NCBI GenBank assembly: GCA_937951485.1
Contig: CALEDJ010000016.1
Location: 124,001-188,000, forward strand
Direction of reading: 5' to 3'
From: an uncultured bacterium
Lineage (GTDB): Bacteria; Hydrogenedentota; Hydrogenedentia; Hydrogenedentales; CAILVY01
Length of the DNA stretch: 64,000 nt
Both the position numbers and the translations under genes were made by a program. The notes beneath the pieces were generated by a model, which was given only the letters and a program-made list of their open reading frames with translations, ran no database searches and was not told where the DNA came from. Positions 42,233 to 51,669 of the stretch are shown here, in pieces. How positions within the stretch are numbered: position 1 is the first letter of the stretch; each line of letters starts with the position of its first letter.

Positions 42233-45200
42233 ATGACGAAACCGCTGGAGAAGAACCCGTTCCTTTTCTGGTTGGTTCCATTCGCATGGCTATGTTTCGC
42301 CGGGCTTGCGGAGGCCGGGGAAGCGCCAATGCTGTGGAACATTGGCCGGACCGATGGCAGCGCCGCTGAATTCGCGCTGGCGCCGGGCGGCTTCCGAGAC
42401 TTCATAAATGACCCCTGTTTCATGGTGGGCTGGTCCGACCCCGCGCACGATTGGCCGTATGCACATCCAGGTCCTTCTGACGGCTGGGCAGGCCATCGCT
42501 CGCACACCTTCACCATATCGTTTTCCCTCAAGCGCCTGCCGAAAGCGGGCGAATGCGCCTTGCACCTGCACTTTGTTGACACCCATAGCCTGCATCCGCC
42601 GCTCATGCGCATCGTGGTGAACGGCCGCGGTTTCACACGGCGCCTGCCCGCAGGCGCCGGCGACGCCTCCATTCACGGTGACTACGCCGGGAGTGCGCCT
42701 TGCCACACGCAGGTCACTTTTCCCACAAACCTGCTTCGAAAGGGCGAAAATGAAATCGCCATCATTACGGACAGCGGCAGTTGGGCGATCTATGATGCCC
42801 TCGCGCTTCAAACACCCCCGGGCGCGGCACTGGCGCCGCCCGCGGCCACAAAGACCATGCTCGCCGCCGTGGATGCCCCGCGTGTGTTGATCGCCGCAGA
42901 CAACGCACTGATGCAGCCGGTGCGCGCAACGGTGCGACACCATGGGGAACCCGTAACCGCCGTGCTGCGCGTGAGCGGAGCCGAACCGCAATCCCTGACA
43001 TTGACCAACGGTTCCCACATCATTGAAACGCTGCTCCCCGCGACAGACGCCGACAGGGTGGTCACAGCGTCGCTGGAAATCGCCGGGGAAATCGCAGCCG
43101 CTCAGGAGACGATGCTCCGGCCCGTACGGCATTGGACGGTGTATCTGATGCACCATACCCATCTCGATATCGGCTATACGCATCTTCAGACGGAGGTGGA
43201 AGAGAGGCAGTGGGCGCATATCGAGAAGGCGCTGGAAATCGCCGAAACCACCAGAGATTTCCCTCCGGAAGCGCGCTTCAAATGGCTGCCGGAGGGACTG
43301 TGGGCCGTGGACAGTTACCTGCGCCGCGCGGACGCCGCGAAAAAGCAGCGGTTTCTGGACGCGGTCCTGGATGGGACCATCGGCCTGGACGCCCTCTACG
43401 GGAACCAGTTGAGCGCGTTGTGCCGTCCGGAGGAATTGATCGAACTGACCGGCTATGCCCGCCGCTTCGCACGGGAATATGGCATTCCGATAGACACGGC
43501 CATGATCTCCGACGTGCCCGGTTACACGTGGGGCATCATTCCCGTACTCGCCCAGAGCGGCGTACGCTATTTCTCCATCGGCCCCAACGCCGGACACCGT
43601 ATCGGTCACACCCTCTCGACGTGGGGCGACAGGCCCTTCTATTGGGTCTCGCCCTCCGGCGGGGAAGAGGTGCTGTGCTGGGTGGCGGGCAAGGCGTATT
43701 CGTGGTTCCACAGCCGCCGGCTGGATGATGAGAATCGCCTGCTGGATTACCTCGATGACCTCGAAAACCGCGGATTCCCGTATGAGATCGTCCAGGTGCG
43801 CTACAACATCGGCGGCGACAACGGACCGCCCGACCCGATGCTGCCGGATTTCGTGCGCCGCTGGAACGAAAAATACGCCTTCCCGAAACTGGTCATCGCC
43901 ACCACGAAGGAAGCGTTCGCTTCCTTTGAAGAACGATATGGCGCCACCATCCCGCGCATCGCGGGCGATTTCACCCCTTATTGGGAAGACGGGGCGGCGT
44001 CCTCCGCCTTGGAGACAGGCATCAACCGCGCCGCGGCGGAACGCCTGGTGCAGGCCAATGCGGTCTGGGCGCTGACCCGCCCCAAAGAATATCCCGCCCC
44101 CGCATTCCATGAGGCATGGCGCAATGTGCTGCTGTACGACGAGCACACCTGGGGCGCGCACAACAGCATTTCCGAGCCGGAGAGCGATTTTGCCCTGGGC
44201 CAATGGCGCATCAAGCAGTCATTTGCGCTGGAAGCCGACCGGCAGTCGCGCGCGTTGCTGAACGACGCCCTGGGCGCGGCTGCGCCGGGAGAAACACCCG
44301 TCACCGTTGTGCTCGTATTCAATACCCAGGGATGGACACGGGATGGCCTGGTCACCCTCCCCGCCGATTGGCGGCTCGCCGGAGAACTGGTGAAAGACGA
44401 AGCAGGGCGGGCAGTCGCTTCCCAGCGGCTTTCCACCGGCGAACTGGTCTTCAAGGCGGGGGGGCTGCCGCCGTTCAGCGCGCGGCGATTCACCCTGCAC
44501 GCGGCTGCGCCGCATGTCAATGGGACCGCCACGGCGCACGGCAACACGCTGCGCAATGGACTGATCACCGTGCGCGTGGATGCGGATACCGGCGCCGTCG
44601 CTTCGCTCACACGGGAAGGCATTGCGGAGGACCTTGTCTGCCGCGAGGACGGTCCAGGCCTGAATGATTTCCTCTATGTCGCGGGCCGCGATCCAAAAGA
44701 CCCCAAGCGCAATGCCCCGCCCCGGATCACCATCAAGGAATCCGGTCCGCTCGTGGCTTCGCTTCAGATATTGTCTGAAGCGCCCGGATGTCGTTCCCTC
44801 ATGCGTGAAATGCGGTTGATAGACGGCATGGACCACTTGGAAATCGTCAATATCGTTGACAAGGAACTGATTTACACCCAGGAAGCCGTGCATCTGGCGT
44901 TTCCGTTCCATGTGCCCGGCGGCATGGCCCGCATGGACATCCCCTGGGCGGTGGCGCGCATCGAAGAGGACCTGCTGGAAGGGGCTTGCAAGAACTATTT
45001 CACCGTACAGCGTTGGGTGGACGTTTCCAACGCGGCATACGGGGCGACCCTGGCCACAGTGGAAGCGCCGCTGTTTCAGGTCGGCGGCATCACGAACGAC
45101 CCGGTGGTTGTCGGGTGGCTGCGCGAAGTGCGTCAACCCGCCACAACCCTTTATGCCTATCTCATGAACAACTACTGGGAGACCAACTACAAGGCGGCGC

Positions 45201-45592
45201 AGGAAGGTCCAACGCCGTTCCGCTTCGCCATCCGCCCGCACGGCGGCTTCGACGCCGCGCGCGCGCAACGTTTCGGCATGGAAATATCCCAACCGCTTAT
45301 CGCTGTTCCCGCCGCGCCCGACGCAGCACCACACGACCTGCCGCTCCGCGTCACGCCCGATGAGGTCATCGTCACGATGCTGAAACCGGCGGACGACGGG
45401 TCAGCGATCATCCTGCGCCTGTTCAACGCATGCGGTCAGCCGCGCGACATTGCCCTGGATTGGGGACCGAACAAACCGGAGCGCATCGAGCACAGCAACC
45501 TGTTCGAAGAAACCGGTGAAGCAATCCAGGGAACCATCCGCCTCGCCCCGTGGGCATTTGCGACCCTTCGGATTGTGCCGCCCCGGAGGTAG
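42233..45592 (+). CDS. Secreted GH38 alpha-mannosidase-like protein with N-terminal beta-sandwich
   Basis: A 1119-residue exported glycosidase of family GH38. After a signal peptide (LVPFAWLCFAGLAEAG) residues about 30-200 form a beta-sandwich with IGRTDGSAAEFALAPGG, GWSDPAHDW and PLMRIVVNGRGFTRRLP, like the third domain of rhamnogalacturonan lyases. The GH38 catalytic domain starts near 300 with MHHTHLDIGYTHLQTEV; His310 and Asp312 are probable zinc ligands, and Asp427 in AMISDVPGYTWG is the probable nucleophile. The C-terminal half contains the usual GH38 beta domains. Substrate could be an alpha-mannoside or, given the unusual SDVPGYTW variant, another alpha-linked sugar. The ATG at 42233 has AGGAG about 11 bases upstream. 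Confidence 0.86.
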   Translation: MTKPLEKNPFLFWLVPFAWLCFAGLAEAGEAPMLWNIGRTDGSAAEFALAPGGFRDFINDPCFMVGWSDPAHDWPYAHPGPSDGWAGHRSHTFTISFSLKRLPKAGECALHLHFVDTHSLHPPLMRIVVNGRGFTRRLPAGAGDASIHGDYAGSAPCHTQVTFPTNLLRKGENEIAIITDSGSWAIYDALALQTPPGAALAPPAATKTMLAAVDAPRVLIAADNALMQPVRATVRHHGEPVTAVLRVSGAEPQSLTLTNGSHIIETLLPATDADRVVTASLEIAGEIAAAQETMLRPVRHWTVYLMHHTHLDIGYTHLQTEVEERQWAHIEKALEIAETTRDFPPEARFKWLPEGLWAVDSYLRRADAAKKQRFLDAVLDGTIGLDALYGNQLSALCRPEELIELTGYARRFAREYGIPIDTAMISDVPGYTWGIIPVLAQSGVRYFSIGPNAGHRIGHTLSTWGDRPFYWVSPSGGEEVLCWVAGKAYSWFHSRRLDDENRLLDYLDDLENRGFPYEIVQVRYNIGGDNGPPDPMLPDFVRRWNEKYAFPKLVIATTKEAFASFEERYGATIPRIAGDFTPYWEDGAASSALETGINRAAAERLVQANAVWALTRPKEYPAPAFHEAWRNVLLYDEHTWGAHNSISEPESDFALGQWRIKQSFALEADRQSRALLNDALGAAAPGETPVTVVLVFNTQGWTRDGLVTLPADWRLAGELVKDEAGRAVASQRLSTGELVFKAGGLPPFSARRFTLHAAAPHVNGTATAHGNTLRNGLITVRVDADTGAVASLTREGIAEDLVCREDGPGLNDFLYVAGRDPKDPKRNAPPRITIKESGPLVASLQILSEAPGCRSLMREMRLIDGMDHLEIVNIVDKELIYTQEAVHLAFPFHVPGGMARMDIPWAVARIEEDLLEGACKNYFTVQRWVDVSNAAYGATLATVEAPLFQVGGITNDPVVVGWLREVRQPATTLYAYLMNNYWETNYKAAQEGPTPFRFAIRPHGGFDAARAQRFGMEISQPLIAVPAAPDAAPHDLPLRVTPDEVIVTMLKPADDGSAIILRLFNACGQPRDIALDWGPNKPERIEHSNLFEETGEAIQGTIRLAPWAFATLRIVPPRR

Positions 45593-45873
45593 TCGGGCTT
45601 TTTGCCGCGACCACTGAACGGAATCCCGTATGGGCAACACTTTAGTGGAATGGCATAGATTGTCGGGGCGCACTATATACCTTTTACATCCCCCGGCGCT
45701 TCGCTGAAATGTAACCCGTATTGCATTTTCCCGACATGGTTTTGTAGAGTGCAGGCATCACATTTTCCCGAACGGGTATTTTCACCATATCCTGAAATTC
45801 CGGGTGGGGATGGATGAAAACGTCGGAAAGGTTTACAACTTCGCCTGAAGGCATGACAAAGGAACGGAGCATC
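45593..45873. other. Intergenic stretch with a repeat fragment
   Basis: Includes an ATCCCCCGGCGCTTCGC fragment at 45688 that matches the hairpin at 28231, and at 45632 a CAACACTT..GGAATGGC segment similar to one at 28885. A weak TTGCAT/TAGAGT pair around 45720-45750 might be the promoter of the DUF1080 gene. Confidence 0.4.
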
Positions 45874-47004
45874 ATGATACGGAGAACACGATATACAGTG
45901 GCGGCCGCAATGATCGCACTGGCGGCGATGGCTGCGCCGCTTTCGGCACAGGATGTCGCGGAGGGCCAATGGATAAACCTGTTTGACGGCGAATCGCTGT
46001 TCGGCTGGACCCAGTTCGGCGATGCGGCGTGGGAAGTGGCGGACGGCGTATTGTCGGCCAAGCGCGGCACGAACGGCTGGCTGGCGAGCACGTGTCAGTT
46101 TGCGGATTTTGATTTGACGGTCAAAATCCGGGTCACAGGCAAGGGGTCGGCGGGGATTGTCTTCCGCACAGGACTGGAAGGACACCATTCCGAGACGGGC
46201 GGCGCGGCGATCACGCTGCCCGCGCAGGATGACGACACATGGCGATTGGTGCAGGTGCGCGCCGTGGGGCCGTCGGTTTCCGCCACGGTGGATGGCAAGA
46301 CCGTGGAAGGGCTTGCGGTTTCGCGTGCGCGGGGCTATGTGGGCGTCCAGTACCACCGCTATCACCGCGACGGACGGGCCGCCCCCATTGTCGAAGTATC
46401 CGAAGTGCGGCTGCGTCCGCTGCAACTGACGACCATCTTCAACGGCAAGAACCTGGACGGCTGGAACATCATTCCAGACCGGGCCTCGGTGTTTTCCGTC
46501 GTGGACGGCGCGCTCAACATCAAGGATGGCAACGGCCAGATCGAGACGGCGGACGTTTACCGGGACTTCGTGCTGCAACTGGATATCATCGCCTACGGCG
46601 ATCCCAGGAAACCGCTGAACAGCGGCGTGTTTTTCCGGGGTCCGGTCGGCGTTTTCTGGAAGGGTTACGAATCGCAGGTGCGCAATGAATTCATCCGCGA
46701 CGACCGCACGCGGCCGGTGGACTTCGGCACGGGCGGCCTTTACGGCATTCAGGAAGCGCGCAAGGTGATTGCGTCCGAAGGCGAATGGTTCCAGAAGACC
46801 ATCGTATGTGAGGGCAACCATTTCGCCGTGTGGATCAACGGCCAACTTGTCAGCGATTACTATGATACGCGCCCGGTTTCCCCGGAAGGGGACGGCAAGA
46901 ACGGTTTTGTATCGGCGCCCGGCACCATTCATTTGCAGGGGCATGATCCCACCACCAACCTCTCGTTCAAGAACATCCATATCCAGGAGTATCCCGCCCG
47001 CTGA
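45874..47004 (+). CDS. Secreted protein with two DUF1080 domains
   Basis: A 376-residue exported protein with two DUF1080 (3-keto-disaccharide hydrolase-like) domains. The signal is MIRRTRYTVAAAMIALAAMA followed by APLSAQD. Domain one begins INLFDGESLFGWTQFGDAAW and domain two begins TIFNGKNLDGWNIIPDRASV; both have the core FxGxxLxGW start and a concanavalin-like strand pattern (SAGIVFRTG, NSGVFFRG, YESQVRNEF). Proteins of this type in planctomycete-like bacteria bind or cleave keto-sugars made by Gfo/Idh/MocA oxidoreductases. A ribosome site (GGA) lies before the ATG at 45874. It follows the GH38 gene and precedes an aldo/keto reductase, which fits a sugar-use neighbourhood. Confidence 0.9.
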   Translation: MIRRTRYTVAAAMIALAAMAAPLSAQDVAEGQWINLFDGESLFGWTQFGDAAWEVADGVLSAKRGTNGWLASTCQFADFDLTVKIRVTGKGSAGIVFRTGLEGHHSETGGAAITLPAQDDDTWRLVQVRAVGPSVSATVDGKTVEGLAVSRARGYVGVQYHRYHRDGRAAPIVEVSEVRLRPLQLTTIFNGKNLDGWNIIPDRASVFSVVDGALNIKDGNGQIETADVYRDFVLQLDIIAYGDPRKPLNSGVFFRGPVGVFWKGYESQVRNEFIRDDRTRPVDFGTGGLYGIQEARKVIASEGEWFQKTIVCEGNHFAVWINGQLVSDYYDTRPVSPEGDGKNGFVSAPGTIHLQGHDPTTNLSFKNIHIQEYPAR

Positions 47005-47117
47005 CCGCACCGCTTCGCGGGCGGCCGCGGAAAAGCATAGGACGGCGCTGGGAGGCGCCTGCGCCGAGCACCGGCCGGGCATATCCGCGCCGTCATGAAT
47101 GCGGCAAGGAGTTCGTC

Positions 47118-48113
47118 ATGCACTATCGTCCTCTTGGCGCCAGCGGCATCCGGGTTTCCGTGCTGGGTTTCGGCGCGTGGCAGATCGGTGATCCCCGGTA
47201 TTGGGGCGACGACGCCGAGAGTGATGCGCAAGCCGCCGTGGATACCGCGTTGGACGCCGGCATCAACTTTTTCGATACGGCGGAGGTCTATGGCGACGGC
47301 GCATCCGAAGAGGCGCTCGGCAAAGCGTTGGGCGCGCGCCGCGAGGAGGTGGTCATCGCTTCCAAGGTGGCCCCGGAGCACTGTGCGCCTGATAAGTTGT
47401 TCGCTGCATGTGAAGAAAGTCTTCGAAGACTTGGGACAGATTACATTGACTTGTACCAGGTGCACTGGCCCTTTCGCGACCCTTCTTTTGAGGAGGCGTA
47501 TGCCGCCCTGGACCGGCTTCGTCACGAAGGCAAAATCCGTGCGATCGGCGTATCCAATTTCGGCAGGCAGGATTTGACGGATTGGCTCGCCGTCGGCGAT
47601 GCCGTGTCGAATCAACTGGGTTACAACCTCGTGTTCCGCGCAGTGGAATACGATATCGTGCCGTTATGCCGCCGCAATGACGTGGCGGTCATCGCCTACA
47701 TGCCGCTGATGCAGGGGTTGCTGAGCGGCCGCTGGGAAAAGGTGGACGACATTCCGCCTGCCCGGCGCCGGACCCGCCATTTTTCGTCCAGGCGCGAAGG
47801 GGTCCGCCATGGCGAGCGCGGGTGCGAGCGTCTGCTGATGGAAACGCTGGGCGAACTGCGCCGTTTCGCCGACGCCATCGGCCTGCCCCTCGCGACGGTG
47901 GCCTTGTGCTGGCTGCTGGCGCAGCCGGGGGTGTCTTCCGCCATCATCGGCGCACGCAAGCCCCGGCAGATTCTGCGCAATGTGCGGGCGGCGGAACTGG
48001 ACATCGGTCCCGCTGCGATTGCACAGATCAACGAGATCACCGCGCCGCTCAAGCGGGCGCTCGGCCCGAATGCCGACATGTGGGAGGGCGAGGACGACGC
48101 ACGCATCCGATAG
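47118..48113 (+). CDS. Aldo/keto reductase
   Basis: A 331-residue NADPH-dependent aldo/keto reductase. Catalytic residues are in place: Asp and Tyr in NFFDTAEVYGDGASEEALG, Lys in VIASKVAP and His in LYQVHWPFRD. The cofactor region AIIGARKPRQILRNV is near the C-terminus, as in the AKR group related to YajO and plant potassium-channel beta subunits. AAGGAG precedes the ATG by 6 bases. It probably reduces a sugar or aldehyde carbonyl, in keeping with its DUF1080 neighbour, but the substrate is unknown. Confidence 0.94.
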   Translation: MHYRPLGASGIRVSVLGFGAWQIGDPRYWGDDAESDAQAAVDTALDAGINFFDTAEVYGDGASEEALGKALGARREEVVIASKVAPEHCAPDKLFAACEESLRRLGTDYIDLYQVHWPFRDPSFEEAYAALDRLRHEGKIRAIGVSNFGRQDLTDWLAVGDAVSNQLGYNLVFRAVEYDIVPLCRRNDVAVIAYMPLMQGLLSGRWEKVDDIPPARRRTRHFSSRREGVRHGERGCERLLMETLGELRRFADAIGLPLATVALCWLLAQPGVSSAIIGARKPRQILRNVRAAELDIGPAAIAQINEITAPLKRALGPNADMWEGEDDARIR

Positions 48114-48123
48114 GCGCGCCGAA

Positions 48124-48975
48124 TCAGGGCGCGCTCGCCCGCTCCTCGCGCATGCGTTCGTGAAGAAATTTGTGGATCGCAGGCAGGTGGTCCGCGTTGA
48201 GCAGGTCCACGCCCGCCTCATAAAGCACCTGCCACACCTGCCGGCCAAAAGGCAATCCCCAGAACCGGATGCGCTGACCATTGGCGTGGGCCTTCGCCAC
48301 CAGTTCCTTCAGGCGCGCCTGCTCCGCTTCGGGCATCGGGCCGTCGCCGCGCCACTGAAACACGCTGCTCCACGACGCGCTCACCAGCGGCGTCAGGTGC
48401 GGCGATGTGCCCTGTTCAATATCGGGCGGCCGGCCGTCTATCGCCGCCAGTCGGGGCGATTCCGCCGCGATGGTCGCGCGCGGCGTGCTCCCCGAAATCA
48501 ATACCGTCACCGCGCGCGGTTCCGTGCTGTCGTGGGTGAAAACGGTCAGCATTTCCTCGTAGTCTTTGAGCACCTCCCGCAACTTCGCGTAGGTTTTCTC
48601 CCCGTCGTCCTTGATGTCAATCAAGAGGATGACCGGCGGCCCGCCCGGGTAGATACGGCCATTGTTCTTGCGCGCGCGTTCCAGCAGCGGATCGAGATAC
48701 ATCCCGCGCAGCGTCTTTGCCGGGGTTGTACGGTGCAGATCATGCGCCACCAGCAACTCGCCGTCCACAAGGAATATGTCCGCCTCGACGCTGCATATGC
48801 CGAGTTCCAGCGCATCCAGCAGCGGCCGCTGCCGATAGTAATCGTTGTGCGAATGGGCGCGTTCCAGAGGAACAAGCGACTCCGCGCCCGGCCCGCCTGC
48901 CATCAGGATCAGCGTGAGGGCTGCGACCATGCCGCATATGCGCCGCATCCGGAAAGGCTTCGGTTTCCATCTCAT
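48124..48975 (-). CDS. Secreted PI-PLC/GDPD-family phosphodiesterase
   Basis: A 283-residue exported protein of the PI-PLC-like phosphodiesterase superfamily, in the uncharacterised branch often annotated glycerophosphodiester phosphodiesterase. A signal peptide (MVAALTLILMAGGPGAES) is followed by the branch marker RAHSHNDYYRQRPLLDALELG, then SVEADIFLVDGELLVAHDL (Glu and Asp metal ligands, catalytic His) and VILLIDIKDDGEKTY. The C-terminal GVDLLNADHL closes the barrel. AAGGAG lies 8 bases before the ATG. It is divergent from the zinc phospholipase-like gene. It may release head groups from phospholipid breakdown products. Confidence 0.88.
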   Translation of the reverse strand: MRWKPKPFRMRRICGMVAALTLILMAGGPGAESLVPLERAHSHNDYYRQRPLLDALELGICSVEADIFLVDGELLVAHDLHRTTPAKTLRGMYLDPLLERARKNNGRIYPGGPPVILLIDIKDDGEKTYAKLREVLKDYEEMLTVFTHDSTEPRAVTVLISGSTPRATIAAESPRLAAIDGRPPDIEQGTSPHLTPLVSASWSSVFQWRGDGPMPEAEQARLKELVAKAHANGQRIRFWGLPFGRQVWQVLYEAGVDLLNADHLPAIHKFLHERMREERASAP

Positions 48976-49173
48976 AAGGCAACTCCTTTTCCTCTGTTAC
49001 GCAACATCGCCTTCGTTCCTACCATAAACGTCGAACAGACATGTTCGCAAGGTTGTTTCCGAGACTGGATTCCGGAATTGGTGCTGGATTGTGGCATGAT
49101 GCCGATGAAACGGACGCCAACAGGTGCCGGTCAAAACCATGCTTTGCTTGAATCTCAGGAAAGGAAATGTCCG

Positions 49174-50694
49174 GTGCGCAGATGGGCCTTTGGTCTTGGT
49201 TTCTTAATGATTTCGTTCTCGGCAGCCGGGATTGGGGTGCGAACGCATGCCCAAATCGGACAGATGGCCATGGATGCGTTCCATGCGGGGGCGGACGAGA
49301 TGCTCCCGGGATTCGAGGATTTTTTCAAGCACGACGACAATCGCAGAGCGTTCTTTTCCGGTTGCGCCTTTCCCGACTGGGGCTACGCCGGCATTGATCA
49401 GGATGCGGCGGAAGACGCGCACTGGCGCCCTTTTCACCTTGCGTACCTGGAGGTCTTGCGGCGCCGCTTCCCGCCGCCCTGGGATGCGGAAGCGCAGCGT
49501 CAAGTGGCATTCTTTCTGGGGGTGATCAGCCACAGCCTTACGGATATTCCGTGGCATTTCAGCAGCAGCACGGACAAGTCGTTCCTGGAGATGGGCCGCA
49601 TCCACGACAACGCAAGCCATGGGGATGTTGAAAAGGGTTGCGACATCATTCTATACGCTGAACAGTCTCTCTCGCCATCAATGCATATGGATACCTGGTG
49701 GCCGCTGGAGGTGCTAATCGAGGTGTACGAGCGCCACGGGCGTCCGGTAACACGCGAACAACTGGCCGCGGGCACGGCCCGGGCGCAGAGCATGTTTCTC
49801 GGCGGATGGGTCGTGGGTGCGTTGCAGGCACGGCGCTGGAAGGAAAGAATGCCCTGGGTCTATGCCCATCTCAATGACTACTACTACGGCGGCATGGAAC
49901 ATGGCGCAGCCATCACCACAATGGCGAACAGGCACTACTACGCCCGGTTGCAGGGTTGGCATTACTATCAGAACACCCCCGCCTACGCGGAATATGTGCG
50001 CCGAAATGACGATTATGTGCCGCATACGGCTGTCGCTGAAACGCATCTCATGGCCGCGCGCCCCGGCCACAACGCCGGCGGCGAGCCTTTTCTCGAAATC
50101 GGCAATAATGGGGCAGGCGACTTGCGGCGCGGGTTGATTCGCTTCGATCTTTCCGACATCGCGCCAGGGACCGATGTGGAACGCGCGGTGCTCTGGCTCT
50201 ACTTTTCGGGACGCCGCGGCAGCGCACAGGAACAGGACAAAACCCTGGAGGCATTTGTCGTGAAGCGGCCTTGGCACGCTGGCACGCAACTGAGTGACGC
50301 CATTCATGGCGTGGACGGCGCGCCGGCGGACGAAGCGGAAGCGACATGGAACAGCGCCGGCGGTGCGCCATGGGGTCGGGAAGGATGCGATGATCCGGAA
50401 AAAGACCGCGAGAATATTCCGTTGGCGTCGCTGACGATTATGGCAAACGACAATCATGACCAGTGGAAATTCTGGGATGTCACCGCGGCGGCGCGGGAAT
50501 GGGTCGCCGCGCCACACCAAAACTTCGGTCTCCTTCTGCGCGAACGTGATGAAGATAAGGGCGAACCCGGCATTTTCCAGTTCTATTCGTCAGAGGCATT
50601 CAAGGCCGGGGAGGACGGTGATTGCGGCGGCACGCGCATCATGTACCGGCCCACGCTGATCATCTTTCCCAAAGCATCGAACGGCATGCCTTGA
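49174..50694 (+). CDS. Secreted zinc phospholipase C-like protein with DNRLRE domain
   Basis: A 506-residue exported protein. The N-terminal signal is MRRWAFGLGFLMISFSAAGI. Residues about 25-270 look like the zinc-dependent phospholipase C / S1-P1 nuclease fold, with His in RTHAQIGQMAMDAF, HDDNRRAFFSGCAFPDWGY and FLGVISHSLTDIPWHFSSS (His-x4-Asp-x3-His). Residues about 300-500 resemble a DNRLRE domain (GGEPFLEIGNNGAGDLRRGL, LIRFDLSDIAPGTDVERAVL, DVTAAAREWVAAPHQNFGLL), a beta module found on cell-surface proteins. The long frame upstream is a shadow of the opposite gene. The GTG at 49174 has AGGAAAGGAAA 7 bases upstream and begins the signal peptide. Activity on phospholipid is inferred only. 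Confidence 0.75.
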   Translation: MRRWAFGLGFLMISFSAAGIGVRTHAQIGQMAMDAFHAGADEMLPGFEDFFKHDDNRRAFFSGCAFPDWGYAGIDQDAAEDAHWRPFHLAYLEVLRRRFPPPWDAEAQRQVAFFLGVISHSLTDIPWHFSSSTDKSFLEMGRIHDNASHGDVEKGCDIILYAEQSLSPSMHMDTWWPLEVLIEVYERHGRPVTREQLAAGTARAQSMFLGGWVVGALQARRWKERMPWVYAHLNDYYYGGMEHGAAITTMANRHYYARLQGWHYYQNTPAYAEYVRRNDDYVPHTAVAETHLMAARPGHNAGGEPFLEIGNNGAGDLRRGLIRFDLSDIAPGTDVERAVLWLYFSGRRGSAQEQDKTLEAFVVKRPWHAGTQLSDAIHGVDGAPADEAEATWNSAGGAPWGREGCDDPEKDRENIPLASLTIMANDNHDQWKFWDVTAAAREWVAAPHQNFGLLLRERDEDKGEPGIFQFYSSEAFKAGEDGDCGGTRIMYRPTLIIFPKASNGMP

Positions 50695-50782
50695 TTTCGG
50701 GAACCTCCCAAAGCAGGGGCACACAAAGCGGGATCGAGCGGCAGCGTGGCTGTGAAACAGCGCAGGCGCACCGGCATTTTTG

Positions 50783-50807
50783 CAGGCTGACGCCTGTACT
50801 CCAGAAC
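50783..50807 (+). repeat. Dispersed repeat R1, copy 3
   Basis: CAGGCTGACGCCTG followed by TACTCCAGAAC. Confidence 0.7.
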
Positions 50808-50812
50808 TATCC

Positions 50813-50860
50813 GTTGTGGCCGGCCTCCCGACCGAGCCACAGCAACGACCGAAGGTCTCC
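50813..50860 (+). repeat. Dispersed repeat R3
   Basis: GTTGTGGCCGGCCTCCC hairpin with a GCCAC closing arm, then ACGACCGAAGGTCTCC. It sits between two R1 copies. Confidence 0.7.
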
Positions 50861-50871
50861 AACAATCTTGA

Positions 50872-50896
50872 CAGGCTGAAGCCTGATCTCCGGAAC
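50872..50896 (+). repeat. Dispersed repeat R1, copy 4
   Basis: CAGGCTGAAGCCTG followed by ATCTCCGGAAC, a diverged copy. Confidence 0.65.
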
Positions 50897-50918
50897 CGTC
50901 TCGCTGAAAAATGAAATC

Positions 50919-50938
50919 GGCCCCCGGAGACAGGGGCC
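50919..50938 (-). terminator. Probable terminator of the Cys-rich protein gene
   Basis: GGCCCC and GGGGCC form a hairpin; on the minus strand it is followed by a GATTTCATTTTT run, 70 bases after the stop of the gene ending at 51009. Confidence 0.5.
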
Positions 50939-51008
50939 AATCACCACGTGGGTTCACGACGCTACGGGAACTTCGGCTTCCGTCGCGGAAGACCGCATCA
51001 ACACATTT

Positions 51009-51512
51009 TCATACCCTGGTCTTGCTGCATTCCGACTTTTCCGTCGCACAGCAGGATTTGCCTTCTTTGGCCTCCTTCTCGCCCGCAGCGCCCTGGGCCG
51101 ACGCTTTGGATCCAGCACCACAGCATTTGTCCCCGGATTTCCCGGTGACGGGGCAGGAGTTTTCCCCTGCGGATTCTTTCTCACCGGAGACGCCTTGCGC
51201 TTTGGCTTCGCTGCATGCGGCCTTTTCCCCTGCATTGCATGACTTGGCGGCGTACTCGGCCTCGCCTGAGGCCCCCTGCGCCTTGTCGCCACACGAACTC
51301 ATTTTGGACCATACGCAGGCTTTGCCGGATTGCGGTTGGTCGGATTTGTCGCCCGCCAGAACCGTTGCGGTCGTAACGCCGGCGATAATCAGCGCGGCAA
51401 GGGTAAAGAGCGACCATTTCCAGCCGGCACTGCCAAGACACGAACTGCACCCTCCGGAAATGTTGCAACAACTGTTCTTCTGCGCATCCGCGCCGTTTTC
51501 ATGCTCGTTCAT
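51009..51512 (-). CDS. Cys-rich single-pass membrane protein with degenerate repeats
   Basis: A 167-residue protein of unknown function. The N-terminus has SCCNISGGCSSC (four Cys), then one membrane helix at about residues 32-54 (WSLFTLAALIIAGVTTATVLA). The outside part has ten more Cys and three degenerate repeats starting AQGASGEAE, AQGVSGEKE and AQGAAGEKE, each followed within ten residues by a Cys; near the end come KCC, SCC and SEC. Fourteen Cys in 167 residues, spaced without a known zinc or heme pattern, suggest metal or disulfide chemistry. An AGGAAAGGAAA site 7 bases before the ATG and a terminator downstream support a real gene. I recognise no family. Confidence 0.75.
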   Translation of the reverse strand: MNEHENGADAQKNSCCNISGGCSSCLGSAGWKWSLFTLAALIIAGVTTATVLAGDKSDQPQSGKACVWSKMSSCGDKAQGASGEAEYAAKSCNAGEKAACSEAKAQGVSGEKESAGENSCPVTGKSGDKCCGAGSKASAQGAAGEKEAKEGKSCCATEKSECSKTRV

Positions 51513-51669
51513 CGTGATTTCCTTTCCTCTCGTCCCGGGATGACATGCATCCGGGCCATTGTTTTGCGTTCCAGACAGCGCCCTGTTTACCGGCGCATGA
51601 AACGAAACGCAGCGGCGCGGGCGGATATTCCCGGTGCCCCCGGAAAAAAGGGTGGGGGTGTAAAGGCAA

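Noticed and set aside
45673-47082. A 469-codon frame on the minus strand opposite the DUF1080 gene
   Set aside because: It is the complementary frame of a strong plus-strand gene with signal peptide and family match; high GC keeps reverse frames open.
47980-49173. N-terminal 398 codons of the frame that leads into the zinc phospholipase-like gene
   Set aside because: It overlaps the opposite GDPD-like gene, has no signal peptide and no family; the GTG at 49174 has a strong ribosome site.
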